Positions 10,900-21,481 of a stretch of 64,000 nucleotides of DNA are shown piece after piece; position 1 is the first letter of the stretch, and each line of letters begins with the position of its first letter. The translations under genes and the position numbers were made by a program. The DNA is from Exobasidium rhododendri (lineage: Eukaryota > Basidiomycota > Exobasidiomycetes > Exobasidiales > Exobasidiaceae): contig CP110632.1 in the NCBI GenBank assembly GCA_026210745.1, positions 3,781,001 through 3,845,000 on the forward strand, in the 5' to 3' direction. The notes beneath the pieces were generated by a model that did no database searches, had not been told where the DNA came from, and saw nothing but the letters and a program-made list of their open reading frames with translations.

Positions 10900-11286
10900 T
10901 CTCATTTCCGAAGACGCTTGAGACTTGTAGACCTACGATGCTTAAGTGCACAAATTGATACTTTGCATCAGTGACACCTTCTTACATCTCCTATACGCTG
11001 CGGAATGTCTTGTCTGGCTCATCTTCTCTCGCACAAGACCAAGAAGTCGTGGCATTTCAAAAGCTGGCCTGGCAAATCATCTCAGATGCAAGGCAAAACG
11101 TCTTCTCCACTTTTCTGAAGTAACCCTATCCAAAGACTAACCCTAGGCGACCTTGACAATGTTTAGTCACGTGTGAAGTCTTTTTGAAATTTATTTGCTT
11201 TGCTCTGCTTCATCATGAACAACGAAGACCTTATTGAACAGGTGTTCGATCGAAGTGCTCTCTCTTTTCGATCCTTATTTCATCCT
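10900..11286. other. Intergenic region between malic enzyme and RRP9
   Basis: This stretch holds the 3' UTR of the malic enzyme and the RRP9 promoter with its paired AACCCTA boxes and TCACGTG. No gene is seen. Confidence 0.6.
11122..11173. promoter_or_regulatory. Paired telomere-like AACCCTA boxes plus TCACGTG upstream of RRP9
   Basis: AACCCTA occurs at 11122-11128 and 11139-11145, and TCACGTG at 11167-11173, ending about 115 nt before the RRP9 start. AACCCTA is the telomere-type (Tbf1-like) box and CACGTG is a bHLH site. The same trio is found in front of the SCD6 gene (26941-26973). A regulatory role is inferred. Confidence 0.45.
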
Positions 11287-13334
11287 ATGTCCGACTCTTT
11301 CTTTCAAAAGAAGAGAAAAAGAGCTGGGGATGCCGGTGGTGCAAAGTCGAGGGGAGGCTCCACCAATCCATCACCAAGGGATCGGGGAGTAGTGACGTCA
11401 AAGGCAGGTCCTTCTCGACTACGAATGAGGGAGAAAGCCAGAGGGACGGGGAATAGGAAGACGAGAGGAGGTAGTGACGAGGAGGGTAACGATGATGACG
11501 ACGAAAAAGATGATCTAGAGAATGGGGGAGTGGACGAAATGGACTTGGTGCATCGATACGATAATGATCTACAAGAGTCAGATGAAGATGAGGAAGAAAC
11601 TCCAGCAGAAGCAAAAGTGCGATTGGCGAAATTGTATCTAGAGGGGCTTCGCAATGATGAAGTTGGTAAGTGAACATGAGCGATGATCTCGGTGCTAGCG
11701 AACAGGACGAGATCTGACATCGTGATCGATATTTGACTTTCGCAGATCCTGAAGATGCCGATGCAGCAGAGGCAGATCGCCAGAACATTGCGGCAAGATT
11801 ACAAGCTGACGTTTCCTCACAATCGTCGCACATCCACACCTTTATCGCTGACAAGTTGAAGTTACACAGCAAAGCCGATACCTCACACATCTTAGCTTGT
11901 AGAGGTCACAAACTCAGCGTCACATCGGCTTTGGTAGATTCGAGTTGCAAGGCCCTGTGGAGCGCTGGAAAGGACGGACGCATGATTCGATGGAGACTGA
12001 GAGATGGAAAGATGATGGAAGTCATTTCCAAAAGCAATCTCGGTGAATGGTCCAATCGAAACAGGAAGCCTTCTTCTTCGACGACGAGTGGCGCTGCACG
12101 GAGAAAAGCAAGAGCGTCTCTCATCGCCACGCATCAGACACCCTCTTATGCCGTCAAGGCGATGGAGGTCGAATCTATGAAAACAGGGCTGGTCAATGGG
12201 AGAGGGGAAGACTATTGCAAGACATTACTACCAAGCGAAGGCCAGGGACACTCTGATGAAATATGGGCATTGACCCTAAGCAGTGATGGCAAATATCTCG
12301 TGACTGGAGGCAAGGATAAGCGAATCTGTGTCTGGTCCGTGGAGGGAGAGGAGACTTCCTTCGTTAAAGCGTTGGGCGGTCACAAGGACTGCATTACTGG
12401 ACTGAAATTTCGAATGGGCTCTCACGATTTATTCAGCGCTTCCTCCGATCGTACGTTGAAGTTGTTCGACGTTTCTCAGTTGTCCTACGTGGAAACCTTC
12501 TTTGGCCACCAAGAGGAAGTTGCTAGTCTGGATCTTCTTCGCGGTGAAGTGGCAGTCAGTGCTGGGTCCCGAGATCGCACAGTCCGTTGGTGGAAAGTGA
12601 GAGATGAGAGTCAATTGGTCTTTCGAGGAGGTGCCAAATCAAGAGTACGGGATGTATTGGAAGGTGGTGACCTGTTCGATGAAGAAGAAGGTGGATCACG
12701 CACCAAAAGAGGGACTACTGCTATGGAAGAATGGGTGGAAGGCAGCATCGACAGTGTCGCCATGATCGATGAGCACACCTTTCTAAGTGGCGGTGATAGT
12801 GGAACCATTTCACTCTGGTCTCTATCGAAGAAGAAACCCATCTTCACCGCTGCCGTCACTCATGGATACCATCGACTCGAAACAGAGACAGAAGGTGTGA
12901 TTCAGACCCCACGGTGGATCACTTCATTAGCTTGTCTCCCTTACGGAGATCTTTTTGCCAGTGGCTCCTGGGACGGTCGTATTCGGCTTTGGAGACTGGA
13001 TGCCAATCTCAAGTCGTTCGCTCCATTGCACGAAATACCTGCGGATGGCTTCGTCAATTCACTGCAACTAGTGATGCCAAGTCGCAGTGTGCTAAAGAGA
13101 CAAGGCGGAAAGATCGTAGAGGAGAGTTCTTGGCGGCGCAAGGGTGGATTGCGTGGAGGTGCAAAGAAGGTCTTTGAGATGGAAGCAGATTCTGCGGGTG
13201 AGATTGACCCCACCGAGGGCAAAGGTGTGGTTCTCTTGACCGCTGGAATAGGCCAAGAACCCACACGCGGTCGTTGGTTGCGAATCAAAGAAGCACAGAA
13301 CGGAGTGGTCGTTGTACCATTCGTCATTCAATAG
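11287..13334 (+). CDS. RRP9: U3 snoRNP-associated WD40 protein Rrp9
   Basis: Exons 11287-11665 and 11746-13334 give 655 aa. The start is the third of three in-frame ATGs and was chosen because MSDSFFQKKRKRAGDAGG begins with the family's basic nuclear-localisation stretch. An acidic low-complexity segment follows (about 75-110, many D/E). Then comes the conserved pre-propeller region that spans the splice site (KLYLEGLRND, then EADRQNIAARLQADV and IADKLKL), followed by WD repeats: GHKLSVTSALVD, GHSDEIWALTLSSDGKYLVTGG, GHKDCITGLKF, GHQEEVASLDLL, a repeat containing FLSGGDSGTISLW, and SLACLPYGDLFASGSWDGRI. Rrp9 binds the U3 box C/D snoRNA B/C motif and acts in 18S pre-rRNA processing in the nucleolus. 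This protein is longer than yeast Rrp9 because of Ser/Arg/Lys-rich insertions between blades (around residues 260-290 and 590-620). Confidence 0.92.
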
Positions 13335-13788
13335 GGCGTGGCATTGCGATACCGAATCCATCAATCATCATGTATTTTCCTTTCAGAACTGCAATTTATC
13401 AAGATGAAACTTGCCTGTGTGAGCATCTCTCTTGACGTGCGTAGTCTCTGTGAAGTCGGTAGACGGATTGATGGTCTGCGTTTGAAAGGGTACCATAATT
13501 CAGTTTCACACTCTCATCCGCTCTCGCAAGATGCAAAACTACATACCCCATAGATGTGCCCGAATTCTGTCCCTGCAGCAGGATCGAACTTCAGCTTCGT
13601 TTCATCGATATTCGATCTTGGTAGAGTCATTATCACGATATCGTCCCCTACTTGAGACTCCCGGGAAAAGAAGCGATCCAGTGTGCCAGGTATTTGCTCT
13701 GAGGAGGAAAGATGTATGAAGCCGTCCTTGAGCTAGCGTAGCAAAAAGGACAAGGAGGGCTGTGACCTTTAGCTACGGCGACCTTCAC
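13335..13788. other. Convergent 3' region
   Basis: The 454 bases lie between the RRP9 stop and the end of the minus-strand small gene. Short ORFs here have no splice or family support. A B-box-like sequence near 13582-13590 was examined as a tRNA and rejected. Confidence 0.5.
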
Positions 13789-14175
13789 CTAGAGTGCCCG
13801 TGTCCGAGCGAAGAGAGAGGTACACACATCTAATTCTGTTCCCTTCCAATCCTCTGAGCAAAGGTTCGCCTTTTCAGTAGGCGTGAGAATCTTGTACAAG
13901 ACTGTGCAATTTCGAGGCTCCATGACTATGACCCGAGGAAGAATGCTGTCCACCTTTCTTCCCTTTCTCTTGATCGTGGGGAAATCTGTCAAAATTGAAA
14001 AATCAAAGCAAAGTGAAAGGAGATTCTTCCCTCTACAAGATCTACACTTATAGATACACTTACGTATACAGTGCAACAACCCCCGACCAAGTCGCGCTAG
14101 AGAACCCTTTTGAAAATAGCAAACGTGATGGGACAAGGAAGGTAGGACTTTGACCGTTGATGTCAATTCCGTCAT
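13789..14175 (-). CDS. Small two-exon basic protein of unknown function
   Basis: On the minus strand, exon 1 is 14175-14064 (donor GTAAGT) and exon 2 is 13985-13789 (acceptor preceded by TTTTTCAATTTTGACAG); together they encode 102 aa. The unspliced frame is also open but contains the intron's Cys/Lys-rich junk, so I prefer the spliced form. The protein reads VKVLPSLSHHVCYFQKGSLA, then FPTIKRKGRKVDSILPRVIV and CTVLYKILTPTEKANLC; it is basic with an alternating hydrophobic pattern and no signal peptide or membrane helix. The composition recalls small mitochondrial ribosomal proteins, but I cannot name the family. It is head-to-head with the KHE1-like gene, the two ATGs being only about 175 nt apart. 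Confidence 0.55.
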   Translation of the reverse strand: MTELTSTVKVLPSLSHHVCYFQKGSLARLGRGLLHCIRKCIYKCRSCRGKNLLSLCFDFSILTDFPTIKRKGRKVDSILPRVIVMEPRNCTVLYKILTPTEKANLCSEDWKGTELDVCTSLFARTRAL

Positions 14176-14349
14176 TGCACAGCGCCATTCTTCTTTTCCA
14201 TAATTCCAGTCCCGTCGTCGTCATCATCATCTCAGGTTCTACACGCTATCTCGTCTCTGGTCTCGACAATCGCGCTCTTCGTCGCGCATCCGTGATTCGG
14301 TCCTTGATACTCAGTGTAGGGTCGTGTGTTGCGCCGAGTGCCGCCCTTG

Positions 14350-15666
14350 ATGCGTTTGATAGCTGTTCCCTTGGCGAGGATAAGGCCAGGTGCTCCACCT
14401 GTGACGACTTTCCTGGCGCAATCATCGAAAGCAGCCAAAAGTGCCACTGTACCTGCTACAGCGCCTACGACACTAGCGCTGAAAGGTGGTGCGACAGGAA
14501 CAGGTAGTACATCAAGTCTGGAAGGAGAAGCCAGCCTAGAAGGTCGCAGCAAAAGCGGAAAAGATGAAAGTGATGATAAAGCAGCGAAGACGAAGAAATT
14601 ACCATTGACGACGAGAGCGATGAACAAAGCTTCTGATTTCTGGGTCGGTCTAGGTAGAGAAGATCAGAAGTCGACGTTTGATTGGAAGAAGAAGACGTAT
14701 AACTTGGGTGAAAAAGTGATGGACCAAATAGAATATGAGGAGTGGGCTCTCAAAGGTGTAGATCCGACGTTTGGACCAAGTATCAAGGCGAACAGAACCA
14801 GAAGCGAGGAGGGAGTGCGATTGAAAGAGGCGCATCAAGACTCGAAGGAGGCAGTCGACTCCAATACATCGACAGATACACTGATCAAGGTAAGTGGCGA
14901 TTCCTTCCAAGGAACACGAACTCGACGTGAGCCGGCGAAAAGAGGACTGACCAGGCTTTGTCATTCATGCCGATCTGTAGGTACCCCTGCTCTTTCCCCC
15001 CTCTTTGCTCGATCCAAAGAGGCTACTCTCTCATCTAGAAGGAATGACTGCACGTCGACAACCGCATCATTGGAGGAGACTGATCTATTGCGTCGCGGGG
15101 ATGCCCTTGACGATTCCCTTTGCTTTGATACCCGTCGTGCCCAATCTGCCATTCTTTTATCTTGTCTGGAGAGCCTGGAGCCATTGGAGAGGTATGTTAC
15201 TGGTGAATGCAAACACTACAGATCAGGGACGCTGACAAAAACAATCTCCATCCAACGTCTTCTCACAGCCTACTCTTCGTCACATTATTTGTCCGAGTTG
15301 ATCAAGCAAGGTCGATTGCAACCCACACCATCACAAGACTTGGACAGGATATTGACAATGGAGGCGCCGTCAGCGTCAAAGGAAGCGACACCCTCCAGTG
15401 CAGAAGCAGAGGTGAAGGAAAGTCCGACGGCAGAGGGAGGTGAAAAGGAAGGAAAGGAGGAAAAAGAGGTAGACTACGAGCAATACTTATTGCTGAAACC
15501 GCACACGATTACGGAACTGGTCAAGTCATTCAATTTAGAGCATCAGCTGAGTATCGAACTGACAAGGGCGAGACAACAGACCATCAAGTCCATTCAAAAG
15601 GGTGTCTTGAAGAAGATAGAGGAAGCTGCAGCAGAGGACATTTCATCCCCTTCGACAGCAAAGTGA
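14350..15666 (+). CDS. Mitochondrial K+/H+ exchange-related protein (KHE1 family)
   Basis: Exons 14350-14889, 14981-15191 and 15269-15666 give 382 aa. The start MRLIAVPLARIRPG matches the family's MRL-x-PLS beginning; the longer open frame upstream lacks ATG. Around residues 95-145 it has ASDFWVGLGREDQKSTFDWK and QIEYEEWALKGVDP, then, in exon 2, the most conserved block (about 215-255): HHWRRLIYCVAGMPLTIPFA followed by PVVPNLPFFYLVWRAWSHWR, with one or two membrane-spanning segments. This is the signature of the mitochondrial K+-H+ exchange-related family (yeast YDL183C), linked to potassium/proton homeostasis of the inner membrane. The tail after residue 280 is charged and low complexity (EAEVKESPTAEGG) and ends in helical sequence. 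Exon 2 is in a different frame from its flanks, so the domain is invisible without splicing. Function is by family; transport activity itself is not proven for the family. Confidence 0.85.
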   Translation: MRLIAVPLARIRPGAPPVTTFLAQSSKAAKSATVPATAPTTLALKGGATGTGSTSSLEGEASLEGRSKSGKDESDDKAAKTKKLPLTTRAMNKASDFWVGLGREDQKSTFDWKKKTYNLGEKVMDQIEYEEWALKGVDPTFGPSIKANRTRSEEGVRLKEAHQDSKEAVDSNTSTDTLIKVSGDSFQGTRTRREPAKRGLTRLCHSCRSVGTPALSPLFARSKEATLSSRRNDCTSTTASLEETDLLRRGDALDDSLCFDTRRAQSAILLSCLESLEPLERYVTGECKHYRSGTLTKTISIQRLLTAYSSSHYLSELIKQGRLQPTPSQDLDRILTMEAPSASKEATPSSAEAEVKESPTAEGGEKEGKEEKEVDYEQYLLLKPHTITELVKSFNLEHQLSIELTRARQQTIKSIQKGVLKKIEEAAAEDISSPSTAK

Positions 15667-15750
15667 CGAGCAAGAGCATACCTGGGAGAGTATGTGTACT
15701 GTGTTTTTGAATAGATCAGATCTGCAACATGCCGCAAACCGTGTTCTGAT

Positions 15751-15774
15751 TGTGTGTGTGTGTGTGTGTGTGTG

Positions 15775-15835
<61 letters not shown>
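15751..15835. repeat. (GT)n dinucleotide microsatellite
   Basis: About 85 nt of nearly pure GT, interrupted once by a TT near 15775, sit between the convergent KHE1 and RAD50 genes. It probably falls in the 3' UTR of one or both transcripts. It creates a spurious His/Thr ORF on the minus strand. Confidence 0.95.
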
Positions 15836-15837
<2 letters not shown>

Positions 15838-15892
15838 GCTATAGTACAATAGTGAGATGATTAAGGGAGGAGGAGGAAACGTTGACTTGCTT

Positions 15893-18800
15893 CTAGACTC
15901 TCTCGCGGGCTACGTAAGAGCGATGTCGATGGTCGACTTGCTCTCTCGCCACACGAAAGTACCATTCCAAGCCCGTGCTGCGACTGAGCATGCTAAGAAA
16001 ATTCTCATCGTGCGTGATGATGATCAATTGGAAATTACTCTGAGCTCGACGTTCCTTGATCAAGTTGGAGAGCGACTCTGCTAGAGCCGAAACTGTTTCA
16101 CCGTCCAGATTCGTCGTTGGTTCATCTAAAGCCATGATACCGCAATTGGCAGAAAAGGAGTCGGCTAAGGCTAGTCGGATCAAGATGGACGCGAGACACT
16201 TTTGACCAGCACTGCAACGACCTCTCATGTCCATCTCCACAGAATCTTTCACCATGACGACTCGGTAGTTGTAAGTGCTACGAACACCTGCTCCTTCGCC
16301 ATCGGCTCGAATGCTGATGGTGTCGATATCTGTTCCTTGATACGTCTCCCCCCAAAGCACACTGAGATTCTGATTGATCTCTTCCATCTTGATCGAGTGG
16401 AATTTCATGATGCCGGCATGGAGAGCTTTCTGGAACAACTCCAAGTCATTGTTCGCCAGTTCGGACGTCTTCACTTCGACCAGCTTCGTGACGAATCGCT
16501 TGTCTACATTCTTGTATTCGTCTCGTAGTTCATGCTCTCTGGCCTTGATCTGAGACTTGAGCGACGCAATTTCTCCGCCGATATGAGCTGCTTTGCCGTT
16601 CAAGTCATTCTCTTTCCGCTTGGCAGTGTTGTACTTCTCGGTCCACAACTTGTTCAACTTGGAAGACTCCTCCAGATCGAGGCTACTCAACTCCTCATTG
16701 ATGATCTTGATGTCCCGACTGAGTTGCATATAGCGCAGGTTGTCATGGATGTTTCGTTCGGTAGCGCGGCTTTCGTTGAGGTCCTTTTCGATTTGAGCTA
16801 CTTCTTTCTCGATCTTGACCACTTCACCTTGCACCTCTTTGCTTTGACGCTGCAGGTCCTGACAAGTATCTTCACAATCCTGTAATTTCTGTGCTCCTCG
16901 CTGTCGAACGTAGCTCTGAACAGAGTGCTCGCTTCCCTCTAGTTGCTTGACTAATCCACTCAGGTTGCTCAACTGGCTTTGCATGTCATTTTCCAATCTC
17001 GTCGCGCTTACTTTGAACTGCTCTAGATCCTCCTTTGCATTTCTGATCGGTTCAGACGAAGTTTCGATCTGTCGTTGTAGATTGTTCAGTCTTTGCTGCA
17101 GCTCTTCTTGCTCTTTTTGAAGTTCCTCGAGGCGCTTTGCTAGCCCTTCACGTCTGTCGAATTCTTGCTTCTTTTGCGACATGGTCATCTCTGCTCGATG
17201 AACGTTTCTCTCGTGGCTACTGAATTGAGTTCGAGTCGTTTCTTTGTCTTGCTGCAAGCTTTGCAATTCTCGCTTGAGTCTCTTGATCCCATCTGCGAGT
17301 TCGTCAATTTCCTGCTGTACTTGGTCACCGGTTCGAGCAGAACCTGTATTTGCCAGATCCTTCTCCAGGGCCAACGCTTCACTGTGCAAAGTCTTGACCT
17401 CCTTTAGCATTCGTCCAATGTCGGCAGCGATTCTACGCAGATTTCCAAGCTCTCTTATCTCCGCCTTGCATTCATCCACTTCGTTTGACCTCTGCTCCGC
17501 TTCCTCCTTCAATCCGTTGAGCTTTTCTTCTGCCTCCTGAACCTGCTCTCGAAGGAGTGGAATGTCTTCCGATCGCAATGCCTGCATCTGTCCCTCCTTT
17601 GGCTTGAGCGCAGTAAAGTTATGAAGCTGATCTTGCCAGCCGCGTAGATTTTCTACTTCCTCCTTTTGATGTGCTGGCTGACTTTTTCGAACCAACTCCT
17701 TCATGTGATTGAGCACCTTTGCACTTTCGTCCTCCTTGATACCACGTCCGCAAGTCAGACAGGAATGCTTCTCTTGGCCCTGTCTCAATGCTGCATCAAA
17801 GAATTTGGTCGCATTCTCGAGCATCGAGAGCGCTTCTCTGCTCAATCTGCACTCCTTGTCTGCATCCTCTATGGCATCGTCCAAATGAGTGAATTCGCCT
17901 TCGAGCACTTCCTGTATCTCCTTCTCAATCTGATTGGCTTGCGTCTCCTTTTCCTTCAATTGTCTCTTTGCAAAGGTCATTGTCGTTTCAACGTGCTGCA
18001 GCTGCTTGCTACTTTCTGACTCTGCTCGCTCTTTGATCTTCAATTCTTTCTCTTTGCTGTTGCTTGCCTCGTTGACGTCCGACTCTGCATCTTCTCCGTT
18101 CACCTGCTTCCCCGTCACTCTGTACAAAGCGTCGGCATGTCGTTCTAGCAACGCATTCGACTCGACTCTCTTTTGCTCGGCAGACTTCCTCTTCATGTCC
18201 AACTTAGCACGAAAATCGGCTTGTCTGTTGAGCGTATTCAGCTCGTTGGTGACAACTTCTCTCTGCTCGTCCATTCGTCGGATCTCTTCATTCTTATTGC
18301 GAATCTTGCCATCATAGTTCGCCGCCGCCTGCGCATTGGTCATTTCCGTACCTTGAGCGACCAAATCAGCATACTCTTTTTCTGCAGTCTGAACGTCCAA
18401 AGCTGTGATGGCCATCGCATCGACATCTTGCTGCATCTCTCTCACCCTCTCCTTCAATCTCCTCAGGCCATCGGCATTAGAATCTCGAGAGCCCTCTTTG
18501 GCACGCAAGGTGCTCTTCAGATCTTGATAGCGGCTACTCTTCTCGCTATCCTCCTTCGAATGCCTTTCCTTCAACATATCCCATTCCTTTCTTTTCTTCT
18601 TCAAATCTTCTTCGACTCGGTCAGTGAAATCTCTGATTTGACCCTCGCTCAGTCCTTCCATGTTGTACCCCTTGATGTTAAGCCGAGAGCTCATTTCTCT
18701 GATCATGTCCTCCCGTTCCTTGATCGCTTCCTCGTGGTGCTTCTTCTCACCTTCCAGCGCTCCTTTCTCACTCAACTTACGATAGTACTTTGAGTCAAAG

Positions 18801-20157
18801 CGACTGATCTCGGACTGTTTGTCTTCAATTTTGCGCTTCATACCATCCTGTCTGTTCTTTTGGGACTGCAGATGATCGCGAAAGCTCTCCTTGCGACTTT
18901 GCAGTTCACCCTCCGTCTCTCTCAACTCCGTCATGGTCATTTTGAGGTTATGCATATTCTCTTCATGCAGTCTCCTTTTTTCCTCTAGCGTCTCAGCTCT
19001 CTGCAAAGTCTCTCGAAACTTCACCGCTTTATCGTAGAAGTCTTTATTGGATGCAGTGAGCTCTTCGATCTCTGTATTGAGTGTGTCGAGACGCCCTTCC
19101 CTGCTGCCCAACTCGTCTTGAAGCTTCACAGTCTTGTTTCGAAGCTTACACAAATAATAAAGATGAGAGCCTATCCTTCAAGTATGTAAGCTTGCGACAC
19201 TCACTGCATCAGCTCTTTCCTTATCGTTCTTTAGTCCATCCAACTCTGCTTTGCCTACTTTGAGGTTTATGGCTCTCTCCTTTCTGAGTAACTTGATATT
19301 GTCCAACGCCTTCGTGTATCGAGTGGCTTCGAAGATGTCATCGAACTTCTTCTTCAGATTGCTGCCTTCAGACAGAGGCCAATTGCTGTCTTCTTGATGA
19401 CAGAAGATGACATTGTCTAGCACAGCTTTCGACACGCCCAAAAGTCGTGGAATCTCTTCGTCCAATTCGGCGCATTTGGTGGAGAGGGATGTTCGCTGCG
19501 CAACACTTTCTTAGCATCACCTCCGTTTCACTTCCTCCATCCAGTACTCACCATATTCTTGGGTTTGTTAGGGTCATCGACGGAGAGAAGAGATTCGAGC
19601 GTCTTCATAGTCAAGCCGCCCGTCTTCTTCTTTGTCACTTGTACATTTCGCACACAGCTAATCCGTACCTTGTTCGTATTAAAGAAGCGCAGACGGACCT
19701 GTGCCTTGACCTCGTTACTTGTTGCCATCTGTCGGAAGTATCGATATGTTGTCTTGTCAGCTTTTCATTGATAGGGATACACGATCATGACGATGTATAC
19801 GCACGCTTGGATCGTGTATGAATGCTCCACCTTTGGTATTAGGCGGCATGTCACCCGTTGTTGCATATTTGAGACACTCAATAATGGTCTGTGATAGCAC
19901 ACACAATTTCTCGTCAGCTTGTAACGGCTAATGCAAGTGTGTCCCAGGGTGGTCACGTACCGTCTTACCGCTTCCATTGTGACCTACAATGACAGTGAGG
20001 GGCGTGTAGAATTGGATCATGTGGATCTCCTTGTCGTCAAAGGAGCGAATACCTCGAAAGGCCATCTCTACGGGGACGAAAAAGAAACGTCAGCTGTCAC
20101 CATGATCAGCCTTTCAGACCATCAGATCAGCAAGTACTGACTGTCCAGTGACGCCAT
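15893..20157 (-). CDS. RAD50: RAD50 double-strand-break repair ATPase
   Basis: Six exons on the minus strand (20157-20142, 20067-19961, 19888-19805, 19728-19552, 19495-19205, 19144-15893) encode 1308 aa, the usual family length. The first exon supplies only five codons plus one base. The Walker A loop [11 protein letters not shown] ends exactly at the exon 2/3 boundary (residues 35-41), then [17 protein letters not shown] follows. The Q-loop region [20 protein letters not shown] is in exon 5. Two very long coiled-coil arms flank the zinc hook CLTCGRG, with Cys at about residues 687 and 690. The C-terminal lobe holds the ABC signature region ([20 protein letters not shown]) and Walker B/D-loop ([13 protein letters not shown], about 1232), then the His-switch segment [10 protein letters not shown]. 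It partners MRE11 and NBS1/XRS2 in DNA-end processing, telomere upkeep and checkpoint signalling. All key residues look intact. It ends near the GT microsatellite, tail to tail with KHE1. Confidence 0.96.
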
Positions 20158-20476
20158 GCTGGCCACAGCGTCCTTTCTTCCAATCGAAGCGTGTAAAGTG
20201 TTGGTTTTGGAAGTAAAAAGTGTTTGTGTTGCACTCAGGGTTATAACACTGGGAAAGGGGGGCGCGTCTCTTGGATGTCGTAATCGACACTGGTCTAAAG
20301 GCTCAACGTCGGTCTTCTTGGTGGCATCGGTACTTCACTGGGGACAAATCAGCGCAGCCTCCTTGGCAAGATCGAGAGCACGTTGATGCGGGCGGAAGAA
20401 ACATCATTTCCATCATAACCAATTATGTACACCAAATCGGGGAAGTACATCGTACAAGAAAACCTAGTCATGGGAG
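20158..20476. other. Intergenic region between SCP2-like gene and RAD50
   Basis: These 319 bases lie upstream of RAD50 and downstream of the SCP2-like gene (same strand). No gene or clear motif is seen. Confidence 0.5.
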
Positions 20477-21367
20477 CTACAGCCTCGATCTAGTGATATC
20501 AGTCGGCACAGGTGCAGGAGAGCCATCCTTGTAGTCTTCATCCAATCTCTGAGAATGATCAGCCCCAGAATTTGTTTCAGCATAGGTAGCGGAAGAAGCG
20601 GCAGAAATGCTGGTGGTGCCGTATAGTTGTGACCTCTCGTGTGAGAGCAGCTCCGCAACGGCTAGTGCCGTGTCCAACGATCCCTTTATCTTCATCTGCA
20701 GTATCACGACAAAAGGTGTTTGAGCGAAAAGTAGTAGCGATTTCACGAAAAGCAAGCAACTCACTCGCCCGCTGTTATATACTCGAGTAGCAAAAGTCCT
20801 CCCGGTCGCAATGTCCACCAGATCACGATCCACTGAAAGAGAGTTTAAAAAAGGAAAAACATTAGCATTCGCTTTGTGCATTTACACCACAGTCACACTC
20901 ATACTGACTGCATTCAATGACGACGTCTGCTTTGGTCTTTCTTCCCAACAGGGTCTTGGGTGGATGTCCTCTTCCTACTGTTCCTGTCTTCTTAAGATCG
21001 ACGTACCAATATGCAGGTCGAATGCCTCCTCCACTTTGTGCCTTGCTCGGCTTTGTTCGAGGATTGGAGGGGTCTAGAGGTTGGGAAGGATGGACGACAA
21101 ACAGAAAGATAGCCTTCGTTCTTCGAATGAGCCGCTTCCGGTTGATTGTTGAGCCTGGAGGAGCATTCTCAATCATCTGCTTCGTCAGAGCAAAGACCTA
21201 ATCAGGCATCGAAAGAAAGCAAATCGTGGTTGTCAGGGCTGGGGAAGTTCGAGTGATTCTAATCTGCTCACCTTGCTAGACTGAAATCCTTCGCAGTTGA
21301 CGTCGTTGTCCCCATTCAAAGCCTTTTGGGCTTCCGTCTGCATCTGGTCTTCTGCTTTCGTCGACAT
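20477..21367 (-). CDS. SCP2 sterol-carrier-domain protein, probably peroxisomal
   Basis: Four exons on the minus strand (21367-21272, 21197-20909, 20832-20765, 20695-20477) encode 223 aa. The SCP2 lipid-binding fold runs about residues 28-180: ALTKQMIENAPPGS, AIFLFVV, AYWYVDLKKTGTVGRG, TKADVVIECMDRDLVDIATG and MKIKGSLDTALAVAELL. These are the strand and helix landmarks of the family (WxxDLK, ADV-x-I, D-x-D-x-V-x-I-x-xG, KIKG-x-x-x-xA). A basic insertion (about 75-95, SNPRTKPSKAQSGGG) separates the first two strands. The last three residues are Ser-Arg-Leu, a good type 1 peroxisomal targeting signal, so I expect peroxisomal import. SCP2 proteins bind fatty acyl-CoAs and sterols non-specifically. 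Introns 1-3 have canonical boundaries and the phases agree. It lies head-to-head with SWR1, with CACGTG in between. Confidence 0.85.
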
Positions 21368-21475
21368 GCTTCAGGATGCTGTGATGGAATCTCGACGTGA
21401 GTATACGTATCTACGAGGGATTGGGCCGGTAGCCTTGCTTGCGGGGAAAGGAGTGCGAGATTTGAAAGCTTAATC

Positions 21476-21481
21476 CACGTG
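21476..21481. promoter_or_regulatory. CACGTG palindrome in divergent SCP2-like/SWR1 promoter
   Basis: CCACGTGG lies about 110 nt upstream of the SCP2-like start and 180 nt upstream of the SWR1 start. A bHLH-type site serving both directions is inferred. Confidence 0.4.

Noticed and set aside
11285-11890. 201-codon minus-strand ORF opposite RRP9
   Set aside because: It is an antisense shadow of the Ser/Asp-rich RRP9 N-terminus and spans the RRP9 intron without its own signals.
13575-13600. tRNA B-box-like sequence (AGTTCGATCC on the minus strand)
   Set aside because: The flanking 5-bp arms do not pair as a T-stem, and no A-box or acceptor stem could be placed at the right distance.
15643-15849. 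His/Thr-repeat ORF on the minus strand
   Set aside because: It is only the translation of the (GT)n microsatellite plus the antisense of the KHE1 3' end.
16202-18793. Several + strand ORFs of 80-206 codons across RAD50
   Set aside because: They are antisense shadows of the RAD50 coiled coil, without ATG context, splice support or family likeness.
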